Source of the DNA: Calliphora vicina
Taxonomy: Eukaryota; Arthropoda; Insecta; Diptera; Calliphoridae
Direction: 5' to 3'
Length of the DNA: 64,000 bases
Assembly (NCBI RefSeq): GCF_958450345.1
Contig: NC_088780.1
Location: 131,516,226-131,580,225, forward strand
Positions 1 to 11,676 of this stretch are shown piece by piece; the stretch's first letter is position 1, and each line of letters opens with the position of its first letter. Position numbers and translations under genes: made by a program. The notes under the pieces were generated by a model, which did no database searches, was not told the origin of the DNA, and saw only the letters and a program-made list of their open reading frames with translations.

Positions 1-162
1 GCTAAAACACAAAAAAAATCACTTTTAGAAAAAACCGGCTATTCGAATATAAAAACCAGGTTTCGTCGATATTCGAATTGTGATCTTTTCAAAAAAACAG
101 AAAGCGACATAACCAAAAAAACCGGTTATAACCGGTTATTAAAAACCGGGCCGCTAACCCTA
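1..162. mobile_element. partial hAT-like element end, CCGG-rich
   Basis: The first 160 bases contain repeated ACCGGTTATA and AAAACCGG motifs and end in GGGCCGCTAACCCTA. Read from the other strand this is TAGGGTTAGCGGCCCGG, which resembles a hAT terminus (hAT ends often begin TAGGG or CAG). The other end lies outside the window, so neither length nor target duplication can be checked. A related CCGGTTT-rich patch occurs near 50262-50316. Confidence 0.4.
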
Positions 163-236
163 CTGTTCAAAGCAATTTCAAATACATATAAAATATTGTA
201 AAATTATGAGATATGACATATGACATATTATATTCA

Positions 237-464
237 TCAGGACACACTTAAAAAGGTGACTGCATCACTACAACAAATACAAAAACAACAGGAACTTTGT
301 TTTTGTTAAAAGGTAGGTGAACTGTCAAAGTTGCCTGTTGTTGTTTTTGCTTTTGGGTTTGTTGTATTTTTCGCCACAACAACCACAAGTGAATTGACAA
401 TTCAAACTGAATAAAAAAAATAATCAGCTGTTTCATCGCAGTCACCTTTCTAAGTGTGCCCTGA
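237..464. mobile_element. MITE, 228 bp, inverted termini
   Basis: The left arm begins TCAGGACACACTTA and continues to AGGTGACTGC. The right arm GCAGTCACCTTTC ends in AAGTGTGCCCTGA. The arms are about 27 bp and nearly perfect. The interior is AT-rich and the short frames in it look incidental. No clear target duplication was identified. Confidence 0.6.
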
Positions 465-2220
465 TATTCAAAAACTATTTATATTGATTTCTGTAAAAAA
501 TAATACAATTTTTTACAAAAATCAAATTATGCCGTTTTAAATTTTGCTAAAAAAAAAAGAAGAGCTAACCTAAAAAAAACGGTTAGAACCACTGAACTCA
601 GCGTACTCGAATTAGTTTAACCCACAGTTTTTTCAACTAGCACAGTGTAATTGTTTTGGTTGTTTTTAAATTTCCCAATATAACATTATTAGTGGTGTGA
701 TTAATATGAGAAATTGCTTTAAAAACAACAATAGTTTTGAGATCTGTTTATAACGGGTTAATGAATGCTCAAATTTTCAGCGTTTGATTTTTAAATAGCG
801 CAAAATTATTAGAGCCATGACTTTGGCAGCATTGAAATTCACAAAAGTGCAAAACATGGGCCATGCTAATATACACATTTACCCTTTACATACTGTAATA
901 CTTATATAGTAAAAGTATAAGTACAAGTGCAACTATAATAAAGAAGCTAAGGCCTTTAAAGAAAGTCTTGTTTATTTTGTTTAATTTGGAAAGGATTGAA
1001 CTATTCACAAATTTATTGAAATATAAGGTTTTTTAACAGCATACATTTTTTTAGACTGCAAAAGTTAAATATTTGTTTAAATATTGATACTTTTTGTAGT
1101 TGTATACAGCGCCCAGAAGGGACAAAGGTTCTCATATAAATTTCAAGTATCGTGAAAACCCTCTTAAAGAGCACAAAATTCTACATCAGCAGGCAAGAAA
1201 TTAATGTCAAATATGAAACGGTATTTTTAGTCACGTGTTAAAATTACACATTGTGAGAAAAAAAGCTAAAAAAAAAAGTGTTAAAAAAAACTAAAAAATT
1301 TACGCAAATAAATACTACTTTATAATAGCTAATTTCCAAAAATGAATAAAACAAGTATTTCTTGCTATGTTTTGGTTAAATTTAAATTTTAATTATTTGT
1401 GGAAGTGGTTTTGTTTTTAGTTTTTATATTTGAAGTGCAAAAAAAAAGGATGTTATCTGTTCAAATGTCTATAAAGTTATTAGTTGGGCTCAGTTGGGCA
1501 GATAATTCAATATAATTTAAAAGCCTGGACAGTTATATGCAAATTATTAACAGCTTCACGTGCTAAGTCTACCAACAAAAAGCCCTTTGCGATTCTGCTA
1601 AATATTTTATCGCTGTCGTTGTTGTTGTCACTGTTTTTTGTTTTATAATAGATGGGCAAATGTCGTGAGTCACGTGAGAGTCAGGCCTCATGTATTATAA
1701 TGAGATAAACAATAATACATTTTTACCAATTACTTTTCTTTATTTCAGTTAACTTTAATTTTCCATCCGTTGAATTTCTAATCGTGAATGAATAGCATGA
1801 GGGATTTTAACAATTTAATTCTCACCCTTGTGTATGCTTGTTTAAAACTTTTTTATTTTTGTGAATAATTCGAAGTTTTTTCTTAGCTTAATAAAAAAAA
1901 TCATGTTAGTTAGCACGATCGCGAGAATTTTAAAATTTTATATCAAGAGGCAATTATCGTTTTAAGAACTTCTCTAAATGAGTTAAAAAAATCATTGAAA
2001 ATCAAACCGAATTCTTTTAGTGGCAGGTGTTGGGAAAGATCTCTTTCAGTCACCCTCCCTTCTCTAGTTAATATAATGATTACGATGATGTCATTACAAT
2101 ATGGTAGTTTTTTTTTACTATTGTAGTTCTATAGATATAGCACAGTTAATAATTATTTCATATGGTGAGTATCTGACTTACCCATCCTATAGCTATAGTC
2201 TGAGAGCTATCCACGTATGT
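465..2220. other. intergenic, no gene seen
   Basis: AT-rich DNA with homopolymer runs. I see no long open frame, splice-delimited exon or bounded repeat here. Confidence 0.5.
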
Positions 2221-3955
2221 ATATGGGGCATTTCATGTCAAGTGAACCAACTTTTGAAATCAATGTATTCCGATCGGTAAATGATGGTAAATTTTTCTTA
2301 ACACTTCAGAATATACAGTATCATTATTATTTTGGTTATAAAGTAACTATATGGTTATTCATAGTGCTGTAAAGTCAAAGGTTTTTTCTTGTCATTTTAA
2401 TATTAGAAAAATGTGATTTTTTTAATTTTGAATCGCACATGTTTTTATAAAACAGTTAGCAGTTAACCATTCTACGTAGTTATTAAGGAGTTTTTGCGTG
2501 CTCTTTATATATAAAGGTGAAGTGATTAGGAACTTGTTTTAAATCTATAGAAACTATGTAAATTAAAAAATTACCCCCATATGCATAAACAATTTTTAAA
2601 TTTATCAAAGGTTTATAAAACAAAATTTCAATACAAAATTTGATTTATAAACCTTCGATAAATTTAAAATTTTTTATGCATATGGGGGTTAGAGGTTAAG
2701 TGTAAATTACATCTAATTCTGTAAAGTATCAAGAGTAAGTACTATAAATTTCAGCTGAAAATATCTGTCATTCCAATAACCAGAACGATTTCAGTGCCTT
2801 CAAATTTTACACATTTTATTTTGTATTTTTTTGGTCAATTTCAAAAATTATGTAAATTTGAGAGTTATTTACGTCTATGGTGATTTTGCCAAAACATGTA
2901 TTTTTATTTCGACATTTTTTCAATGGATCATTTATGTTATTTTTAATTATAAACCTAATTGAAGCCATTTACAAAAATTACATACTTTTTTCGATACTTT
3001 TATAACGTCAATGTTTATTTGGCCAACTCCTTTTTGCGATGGATCAAGTGTGATTTTCTTAAATTTCAGGCATTTACATGAATAACCTAACTTTTCCGAT
3101 AATTTCAAAACGTCCATGATTGTTAGGCCAAACCCAGTATACGTATACCGAAATTTGTACGACTATTTTATCAATCACTTATGCTATTCTTCATTTTTGT
3201 ACTAAATTTCAGGCATTTACATGAATAACCTAATTTTTTCGATGCTTTTAAAACGTCCATGATTGTTTGGCCAAACCCTGTATACGTAATCCGAAATTTT
3301 AATGACCAATTTTGTTTTCGATCACATATTCTATTCTTTATTTTTGGACTAAATTTCAGTCACGTACATGCAATTTTTTGATACTTTTAGAACGTCCATG
3401 CTTTTTTGGCCATACCCTGTAATTGAACATCGAAATATTTATCAATCGATCGGTTATGTTATTCTTAATATAAATACCAAATTTCAAACATTTTTATGAA
3501 GAAATAAAGAAGTTATGGATTTTTGGCCGGAATTGACCACCGTGCAAGGTTAGTTCTATTGTATAGTAATTCAGACAGAATTTTTCAACAAGATCGGCGG
3601 AAAACTCTCTGAGTTAGAGTGGGTCAAAATTTTACATTTTGGCAAAATGTGTCCCAAATAGTTTAGATATTAAAAATAAAAAATTTTAAATTTTTTTTTT
3701 TCGAAATCAAAAACTTTTTTGACTTTTTTTTTCAAATTGGGCGTTTATTTTTTTTTCTTAAAATAAAGCTTAGATATTTTCCTTGAAGACCTATTTGGTC
3801 GCTTAGTGGGATGCGAGTGGGATATCTATCAAAATAAATATTTTGTAACTCAAGACATACAATTTTTGGCTTTTTTTTTGCAAAATCAAACTTTTTTTAC
3901 AATATGTAAGCCATCGATTTCACAAGTTGGTTAACTTGACATGAATGCCCCATAT
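2221..3955. mobile_element. foldback-like element I with internal tandem repeats
   Basis: The left terminus ATATGGGGCATTTCATGTCA runs on through AGTGAACCAACTT. The right terminus is its imperfect inverse, ending GAATGCCCCATAT. Between about 2969 and 3420 lies a tandem array of about 144-bp units; anchors such as TTTACATGAATAACCTAA at about 3072 and 3216 are followed by AACGTCCATG and TTGGCCA. The right part contains, inverted, the same sequence that is tandemly repeated in the element at 5558-6627, so the two are one family. No coding capacity or clear target duplication was found. Confidence 0.65.
2573..2690. repeat. long hairpin nested in element I
   Basis: ACCCCCATATGCATAAA on the left is mirrored by TTTATGCATATGGGGGTT on the right. 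The arms are about 45 nt and nearly perfect, with a short loop. It looks like a separate foldback insertion or a folded segment of the host element. Confidence 0.6.
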
Positions 3956-4711
3956 ATGAAACTTATTTCTTTGTGGTGGTGAATATAAAAACTGAAATAT
4001 CTTAAATAGTTAGGTAAACATCGATTTTTATTATAAAAAACTAATTTTTTAAATAGTTAATAAGTTTATACATACTGTGATTTTATGGAAATTACAATCA
4101 GTCTGTGATCATAGAAAATATAGATTTTTTTATAAAAATAACTTTAAATAGTTAATAACTTTGTAAATATTGTGATTTTAAGGAATCAGTGATCACTAAT
4201 ATTTTATAGAAAAAATTTATTTTTTTATAAAAAACTCAAATATTTTAAAACGTAATAACCTTGTAAAAATTGTGATATAAAAAATACTTTGTAAGAAAAT
4301 TATGCACAATCTGTGATCTCTCATGTTTTATACCGAAAATCGATTTTTAGTATAAATTTTAAACATTTATATTTATGTATGTAGAATCTACAAGAAAATA
4401 GCTACAAAAAACATTGCTATAACTATATTTTATCTTTTAAAGTTTACGAGATATTCACCATTGAAAATTAGAATTTTAGGATTTTACCTTAATCTGTATT
4501 TTTGTAAATAGCGGATCTCTCCCGACTTTTTCGATTATATATTTTTTAAGTAACAACAAATTTATTGGTATTACAAAAAAAGAATTATTTCAAAATCGAT
4601 ACCAAGTCAAAAGTTATGTGCAATTAACTTAAAAAAAATTAAAAAGTAGTTTTTTCGCGAAAGAAAAGATTTTTAATACATACAAATTGACCCAATCTAA
4701 TGTATATACAT

Positions 4712-5344
4712 TAGGCTGGCTGTCCCATCTTTGGATGAGAAACATGTTTTTTCGAGCTACACTTTCACAAGAGGTATCAAAATTTGTGTAATTTTACACA
4801 GATTACGGTAAATGTAAAAAATCGAATTACATGCCATCTTGAGCGCTCTACTTTTGAAAACGTTTTTACAAACCTGAACCGTATGCTTAAAAAAAAACGA
4901 GATACAATTTTTTTTTATTGATATATTTTATACTTGCAATTAATGTACAATAAAATAAAACTTTTAATAAATGACTAACCGTAATAATTGGTATATAATT
5001 TGAAAGTGAATGTTTTGGGTCAGGAACAATTTTTTTCCGGAATTTCTTTTTATAAAAAAATCGTTATAACCGGTGCACCGCGGTGTACGTTATAAACGAA
5101 CTCCACTGTATCTAGCAAATTTGTAGTGTCGTTTTTATATAGTCGTGGCATATTTATAATATGTGTCGAATTTAAGGATAGCGAAATATAATCATGAAAA
5201 TAACTACTTTTCAAAACTTTGAAGATCGGTAGAGCCCTAAAGATATAGTTTCATTTTATTTTTAAAATCATTTTGGTAATCTACGATCAATTACGCAAAT
5301 TTTAGGAGGTCTTGCGTTAGCGAAAAAAATCTCGGGACAACCTA
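4712..5344. mobile_element. non-autonomous hAT-type element with 8-bp target duplication
   Basis: The left end reads TAGGCTGGCTGTCCC and the right end GGGACAACCTA, which is inverted TAGGTTGTCCC; the arms align with a small gap. The element is flanked on both sides by the same 8 bases, ATATACAT (4704-4711 and 5345-5352). TAGG-type termini with 8-bp duplications are the hAT signature. It is 633 bp long with no transposase frame. Confidence 0.75.
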
Positions 5345-5557
5345 ATATACATATCTATATTTCTATTAATACAAATACCAATATTCAGCATTTTTATCGC
5401 GTTTTTGAATGCACGACGCGTTTCGTTATAAATAATTAGACGGTAGTTAAACTGCTACTTCAAATAGCTACATATAACTTTCAATCGCCAAATTGATAAC
5501 TTCGAAAAAAAATTAAATTGCTAAAGAAAACAGTTATTACTCATATACTCGGTGTAT

Positions 5558-6627
5558 ATATGGGGGATTTCACGTCAAGTGAACCAACTTTTAAAATCGA
5601 TGTCTTCCGATTGGGATGAAATTTACACCAAGGTTAGACCTATTGGATAGTAATTCAGACACAATTTTTCAACAAGATCGGACCAGAACTCTCCGAGTTA
5701 GAGGTCAACATTTGATAGATATTCCACTCGCATCCCACTACGAGACCAAAAAGCTCTTAAAGGAATAGACCTAAGCTTTCTTTTGAGCAAAAAAAAATTT
5801 AAAAAGGGCCGCTTTTAAAAAAAACGTTTGATTTTGCCAAAAAAAAATCAAAAATTGTATATCTTGAGTTACAAAACATTTATTTTGCTATATATCCCAC
5901 TAAGCGACCAAATAGATCTTAAAGGACTAGACCCAAGCTTTCTTTTGAAGAAATAAAAATTTTAAAAAAGGGCAGATTTTGGAAAAAAAGTTCGATTTTG
6001 AAAAACAAAAATAAAAAAAGTGAAAAATTGCATGTTTTGCGATACAAAACATTTATTTTGAAAGATATCCCACTCGCATCCCACTAAGCCACCAAATAGG
6101 TCTGAAAGGAAAATATCCAGGCTTTCTTTTGAGCAAAAAAAAAATTAAAAAAGGGTCCATTTTGAAAAAAAAGTCGCCAATGTTTTTGATTTTACAAAAA
6201 AAGTCAAAAATTGCATGTTTTGAGTTACAAAACATTTTTTTGATAGATATCAAACTCGCATCCCACTAAGCGACCAAATAGGTCTTCAAGGAAAATATTT
6301 AAGCTTTATTTTAAGAAAAAAAAAGGGCCCATTTTGAAAAAAAAAGTTAAAAAAGTTTTTGATTTCGGAAAAAAAATATTAAAATTTTTTATTTTTTTTT
6401 TTAAATATTTTTTTTCGAAAGATTGAAGAAATAGCTATCTAAACTATTTGAAACACATTTGGCTAAGAACAATAGGTAATAAGTTACATGGATGAGAAAA
6501 ATCACATGTTTGGCCAAAATGTCAAATTTTAACCCCCAACTCAGAGAGTTCTGGACCGATCTTGTTCATCCCGATCGGAAGACATCGATTTTAAAAGTTG
6601 GTTCACTTGACGTGAAATCCCCCATAT
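5558..6627. mobile_element. foldback-like element II with 175-bp tandem units
   Basis: The termini are ATATGGGGGATTTCACGTCA (continuing GTGAACCAACTTT) and its inverse ending AAATCCCCCATAT, nearly identical to those of the element at 2221-3955. The interior holds about four tandem units of roughly 167-180 bp; anchors ending ATCCCACTAAGC(G/C)ACC recur near 5706, 5873, 6047 and 6227. It has no coding capacity. Confidence 0.7.
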
Positions 6628-7407
6628 GTTTATTATTTATATTTAATATACACTGAAAGAAAAACCTTCGTAAATACAACGTTTTTCTACGTTATATTAA
6701 TGATTTTGTTCTTGAAATCAGTCCGATTACCGGTGTCATTGCATTAACGAAAAATGTTTCATTAATCTCAAAATTTTCGTAAATATAATGAAATAATGTC
6801 ATTAATATAGAATATATAAATAACGTCACTATACGTGTTTACAATGTCAAATATCATTAAACCAATGATACAATTTCGTCAATATAATGAAAGGGTTTCA
6901 TTAAATTAATGAATCTCTTTCAATACTAATATGAAACAAATCATTAATTTAACGATTTTGCGTTAATAGTATAACGACATGTTTCATTGATGTTAAGAAA
7001 CTTTATCATATATGCAATGAATGTTGACATTGGTTTAATGACATTGCTTCACTAATATAATTATATCCTACATTAATGGAACGAAGTTTTTACATTTCAA
7101 AAACGAATTTTGTCATTGATTTTCCTACATTGTTTCGTAAATAGAATGTGCTCCTTCATTAATGAAATGAAATATATCATAAATATAACGATTATAAGAC
7201 ATTATATTAACAATATTAATCATTATTTTAATAAAAGGTTTCATTCCAAAAACGATTCCTTTCATAATAATAATGAACAAATATAAGTTATTTATAATTA
7301 CAATTTATTAGGATTTTAATCTAAATGTACATATGTATTAATACTTTTTAAATACTTTTTATATTTAAATTCGATTCGCATTTGTATAAATAAATACAAA
7401 AAATATA

Positions 7408-7568
7408 AGCGGTATTCACAATGTAGAGAGTACTTGGCCTAGTAAAAAAGCAGAAAAGCTATTTATTGACAAACATTTCAATTTCTAATGTATTTCGTTT
7501 TTATTTTTTTGATATTGTGCTCTTTTACTACATTACCAGGCCAAGTACTCTACATTGTGAATACCGCT
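7408..7568. mobile_element. MITE, 161 bp, about 30-bp termini
   Basis: AGCGGTATTCACAATGTAGAG is mirrored at the right by CTCTACATTGTGAATACCGCT, and the arms continue into TACTTGGCC/GGCCAAGTA. It lies inside the larger element 6651-9273. Confidence 0.7.
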
Positions 7569-7589
7569 AAAATGCAAAATAATTGAATA

Positions 7590-8120
7590 TCAGTAAAAAA
7601 AATTTCGCTGCAGGAAGTCTGAGATAGTGAAAAATGGTGATGAAACGTTTTTGGATTCCTGAGAGTCACTCAAAATTTGTTGAGACATGTTTTTCTCCGC
7701 CCTCCACTTTTCTAAATTATACTTAAAAACGATCTTGTCGCCAATTTTCATTTGCTGAGTAATTTCAAATAAGTCATTAGCAGACATTATGGAAATTGTG
7801 ATGTTTTATTCTGAAAAAAAAAAATATTTTAATAGTTTGTTTAAATTTTTATATGATTATTAATAATGTTTACCTTGAAAAAAGTTTATGAGGTGATTTA
7901 GGCCCCAAGAAGTTAGTAGATATTGTAACGTGTTTTTTGAGTTTCTTCATCTAAAAATAAAATTTAAACGTATTCTTTAATGGGTATCATAAATTTTCCT
8001 TTTGATGTATTAATAATAGCTTACCTTTCTTATGAGTCACTGATCCACTTGAATCGAAAACCACTTCCTCAATTGATTGAAATAAATCCTCCTCAATCCA
8101 TTTTTGCACAAAAAACACTT
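7590..8120 (-). other. putative small spliced reading frames inside the 6651-9273 element
   Basis: On the minus strand a segment encoding WIEEDLFQSIEEVVFDSSG ends at a GTAAGC donor (about 8022). It could join at a TTTTTAG acceptor (about 7951) to DEETQKTRYNIY and a stop. A second GTAAAC donor (about 7873) and a T-rich CAG acceptor (about 7812) then lead to a 65-residue frame (7590-7787) starting MSANDLFEITQQMKIGDK. Splice sites and amino-acid composition look gene-like, yet I recognise no domain and the joined transcript is inferred. It may be a captured host gene piece or an element-encoded protein. Confidence 0.35.
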
Positions 8121-9350
8121 CAAATTATTTATTACTAAATTAGATTTTGATCACAATTTCAACTTTTTATAAACAACAAATAAATCAATTATATTTTTAA
8201 CACAACAACTCTTCACTTGTTGACTGTTTAAAATAAACTAAAATTAAATAAAAAGAAACTCTCAAAAACAGAAGATGATGCAATTTATGTTGTTGTTGTA
8301 TTTTTATTAAACGTGCCACATTATGTTCCAACTCTATTTTATTTTTCTTTGTGTCCATCAGCATCAACATTCTCTTGTGTCCCGTTATTTCTTTAAGAAA
8401 CGTTCAATACAACGCAACTTTACGTTGTATTGATAAACGAATCGTTATATTTACCATTATTATATTAAATACTTAATTTTTTTTTTTATTGAATGACACA
8501 TTACGTTAAATTAATGATAAAATCATTGTATTTACTACAAATTTTCATTAAAAATATGTTTGCCATAAAGTACCGTTATGATTTGTTTGCAAAGAAATGC
8601 AATGACACATTACGTTGCATGGATTACAAGTTCATTAATTTAATGACATGGTTTCATTAAACGTTCGTCATAATTACGTGATTGTTAAAAAACTTGTTTA
8701 AAATATTAATGTAAAATGACATAATTTTTGGCGTTTTTCGTCTCATTAATGACAATTTGTTATATTAGCAAAATAACAAGAACTAAGCAATTTAAATATT
8801 AAAAACTACATTAATTCGATTCCTTTATATATAATTTATTTTTTTTATTTTTCAATATTTAATCCAAAAAAAATGGAAAACAAAAAATTCATTATTGCTA
8901 CGTAAATATTTCATTGAATTTTTAAGGGGTGCTGTATTTCATACAAATATTACTATATTTACACAAAAACAATTAGGATTTGCCAATTAAACCTTTTTTA
9001 TTCCAAAAAATTAATTTGGGACACATTCGTTATTCAATTTATACATTGAATCTCACGTTAAAGTTTTACGTAATATTAACGTAAAAAGTTTCATAGCATC
9101 AATGACTCTACGAAATGCCAAAAAATACTCATTTTGCCTGAATCGTAATATTAACGTAATTTTCGTAAATACAACGTAAAATTTCATATCATTAACGAAA
9201 CTTTTCATTGCATTAACGTAAACAGGTTAACGTAAAAGTTTCATTGGGGTTACGAAGCGTTTTTCTTTCAGTGTAGAAGATTTTTTAAAGTTATAACACT
9301 GATAGTTAGTTGTGGATAGGCATTTACTATTCTCCTTTATAAATGCTTAA

Positions 9351-9834
9351 CCCTCTAACCCGCAAACTTTAAAAAGCTAAAAAGAAAAGTTGTCGAATAA
9401 TTTTTTTAGGGTAATTATGACCCAATAAACCCAGTACAGCCATCAGAAACTAATTTGCAAATTCAGTTTAGGAACAAGGTGCAAAAAGGTGAAGAGTGCC
9501 TCAGGGCATTGTTGCCGGTTTAGGTGTAAAAAACAATAATTATGATACGATTTTATTGAAAAACGAATGAAAAAGAACTAATAAAAAATATTTCGAATAG
9601 ATCGGACGACTAAAAGTTAGTAAAATTTTAGTTTAAAAAAAAAAATTACACACAAAATTTCACGTGCTAAAATTATGACATCACTCACAAAACAGCTGAC
9701 AGAACAAAAACTAAAAGTCAGAATGTATTTCGACCTTCACAGTTAAATTTAAAAAATAAAAAAGTTATAATTACTTTTTGAGATAATTGGTGTTTTGTAA
9801 TGCATGCCTTGAGGCAATCTTGCGGGTTAGAGGG
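9351..9834. mobile_element. piggyBac-type MITE flanked by TTAA
   Basis: The left end CCCTCTAACCCGCAA and the right end TTGCGGGTTAGAGGG are perfect 15-bp inverted repeats, each directly abutted by TTAA (9347-9350 and 9835-9838). TTAA duplication and CCC...GGG ends are the piggyBac signature. It is 484 bp with no transposase frame. Confidence 0.85.
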
Positions 9835-9838
9835 TTAA

Positions 9839-10700
9839 TTAGGTTGCAGGTAACCCATAATTAGACAATTATTCTTGATATTAGTAGCACAATTTGCTAA
9901 ATTCCTTCCTACTCTTTTTTCTAATTGCGATATTTTCTTTATTGCCTCCATCCTACTTCAATTTAGTCATGTTGAGCAATATTAGTATTAAGTTAAATAC
10001 TCATCATGTAAATAAATACAAACACAAATAGTTGTTTAAACAAGCGAAACGCCACGACAGGATAACATTTGTTAAAAACGCATTTTCCTTAACATAGAAA
10101 CAAATGACCAGAGCACAGTAAAAATTGTTTTTGAAAAAATATTACTAAATCGTGGTTGGAATTGACAAACGTTGTTTACACGTGCGATTTTAGACGTTAT
10201 GTTATGGTACAATGTAGAAAATGCGACAATTAAATAAATTTTGTTACCATTTAAACATTTTGTTTTCGATTTGAAATTAAAAACTTGCAAATTAATCCTT
10301 TATCATTTATTGTACATACATATATACATATATTAAAGAAAATTTCCAGTTCAATTTAAATTTAAATTATTACGGCAACCAAAAGTCAATATTACCCCAC
10401 TAGTTGTAAGCACACAAATAAATATCACTTGCCTTACAGCTTCTTAAAATGCTGAAAATAAATAAAAAAAAAAACTTTAGAAAATCTATTAGGTATGCAA
10501 AGAAGAAAACTAAATGGTTGAATGTACAAACATTTAATATTTATTTCAAAATAACGGTCAACAACCGTTTAACTAAAGTTTAACTAAATATTAACATTAC
10601 GAAGCTCCCTAAAGCAAAGACAAAACAACAAAAAAAAACACAACAACCAAATAGAATATTTAATACAAACTTGTATCAAACAACAAGTAAGAATGTATAG
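9839..10700. other. intergenic, nothing recognised
   Basis: AT-rich sequence without a supported exon or bounded element. The short open frame at 10072-10290 on the minus strand has no gene-like features. Confidence 0.5.
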
Positions 10701-10721
10701 TCGTTCAAGCTCGACCATATG

Positions 10722-11098
10722 ATACCCTACATCGATTACATCATTATAAATACTTTCAAAATTTATATTGAAGCTGTGATTAATTATGGGCCGATCATAA
10801 TAAAATTTGGTAGCATGAAAATAATTTCTGTTGAATTTTATTTCAGAGATTTATGCTCATTAATGACCGATCGGTACTAAATTTTTAGTGCGAGTTAAGC
10901 TTAAAATCTTTTTTGTGTTGAATTTGGTTTGGATATCTATATAATTAAGATATTTGTGAGAGCTTAACTATTTCATACTCGACTCAGAAAGTGATCCTGA
11001 GCAGATTAGTATACTTTAAGGTTGGGACAATATTTGTGCTCGTTACAAACATCAGCACTAACCCAATTTACCCTCCCCACTATGGTGGTGTAGGGTAT
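10722..11098. repeat. dispersed repeat bounded by ATACCCTAC / GTAGGGTAT
   Basis: The left end follows a GTATAGTCGTTCAAGCTCGACC stretch (split here at 10695-10716) and begins ATACCCTACATCGA. The right end reads CACTATGGTGGTGTAGGGTAT. The short inverted ends suggest a degenerate transposon. Similar AGGGTATA motifs appear at about 21450 and 54434. Confidence 0.45.
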
Positions 11099-11379
11099 TA
11101 AAAGAAGAAAAAAAAACAAAACAATTCTATATGTTTTACGAGAACCGAGTACTTATGAAAATGCAAAATTATTTTTCATTATTGGTGGGTGGTAGAGTGA
11201 GTAAGGTTCAGTGTCTAAGTGTTTAAGAACTGGTGCACAGTGGAGACAATGGCAAAAAATGTGATAACAAATCTGAATGTTCTAAACTACTGGTCCGATT
11301 GCAAAATAATGTATGAACGAATCGTAGAGGAAAAAATGTTCTATTTTGAATTTCAGACATTTCCATTGGTATTCTTATT

Positions 11380-11535
11380 AGAATTTTCTAAAAAACAATT
11401 GGAAAATTCTGAAAAATCATTTGGACATTTCTAAAATACAATTAGAAACTTTGAAATACAAATGGAAAAGTCTGAAATATAATTGGAAATTTCTGAAATT
11501 CAATTAGAAACTTCTGAAATACAACTTCTGTAAAT
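11380..11535. repeat. short tandem repeat, about 22-bp unit
   Basis: About seven degenerate copies of a unit like TTCTGAAATACAATTGGAAA follow one another. The open frame at 11219-11434 partly overlaps this array and is not considered a gene. Confidence 0.6.
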
Positions 11536-11568
11536 GGTGTAGATGTGACATTTTTTTTAATGCTGGTT

Positions 11569-11676
11569 CATACACGTCAAGTTTACTTGAGCAAGTCTTG
11601 AGTTTATAGAAGAGAGAGGGATATCCTCGCTCATCTACAAACTCAAGACATGCGCAATAAAAACTTGACGTATGTG
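11569..11676. mobile_element. short foldback / MITE-like hairpin
   Basis: CATACACGTCAAGTTT at the left is mirrored by AAACTTGACGTATG at the right. Inner arms CAAGTCTTGAGTTT and AAACTCAAGACATG also pair, giving a 108-bp hairpin. Confidence 0.5.

Larger units (their letters stand above)
6651..9273. mobile_element. 2.6-kb element with degenerate short-repeat arms and a gene-like core
   Basis: The termini CACTGAAAGAAAAACCTTCG and its inverse CGAAGCGTTTTTCTTTCAGTG are flanked by TA on both sides, as in Tc1/mariner-type insertions. The arms (about 6660-7270 and 8400-9260) consist of dense degenerate copies of motifs such as TTTCATTAATNTAATGA and CGTAAATACAACG. The core (about 7570-8120) contains exon-like segments on the minus strand, and a smaller MITE lies at 7408-7568. 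The plan resembles Drosophila foldback (FB) elements, whose arms are short repeats and which may carry a gene, but homology to FB is not shown here. Confidence 0.6.
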
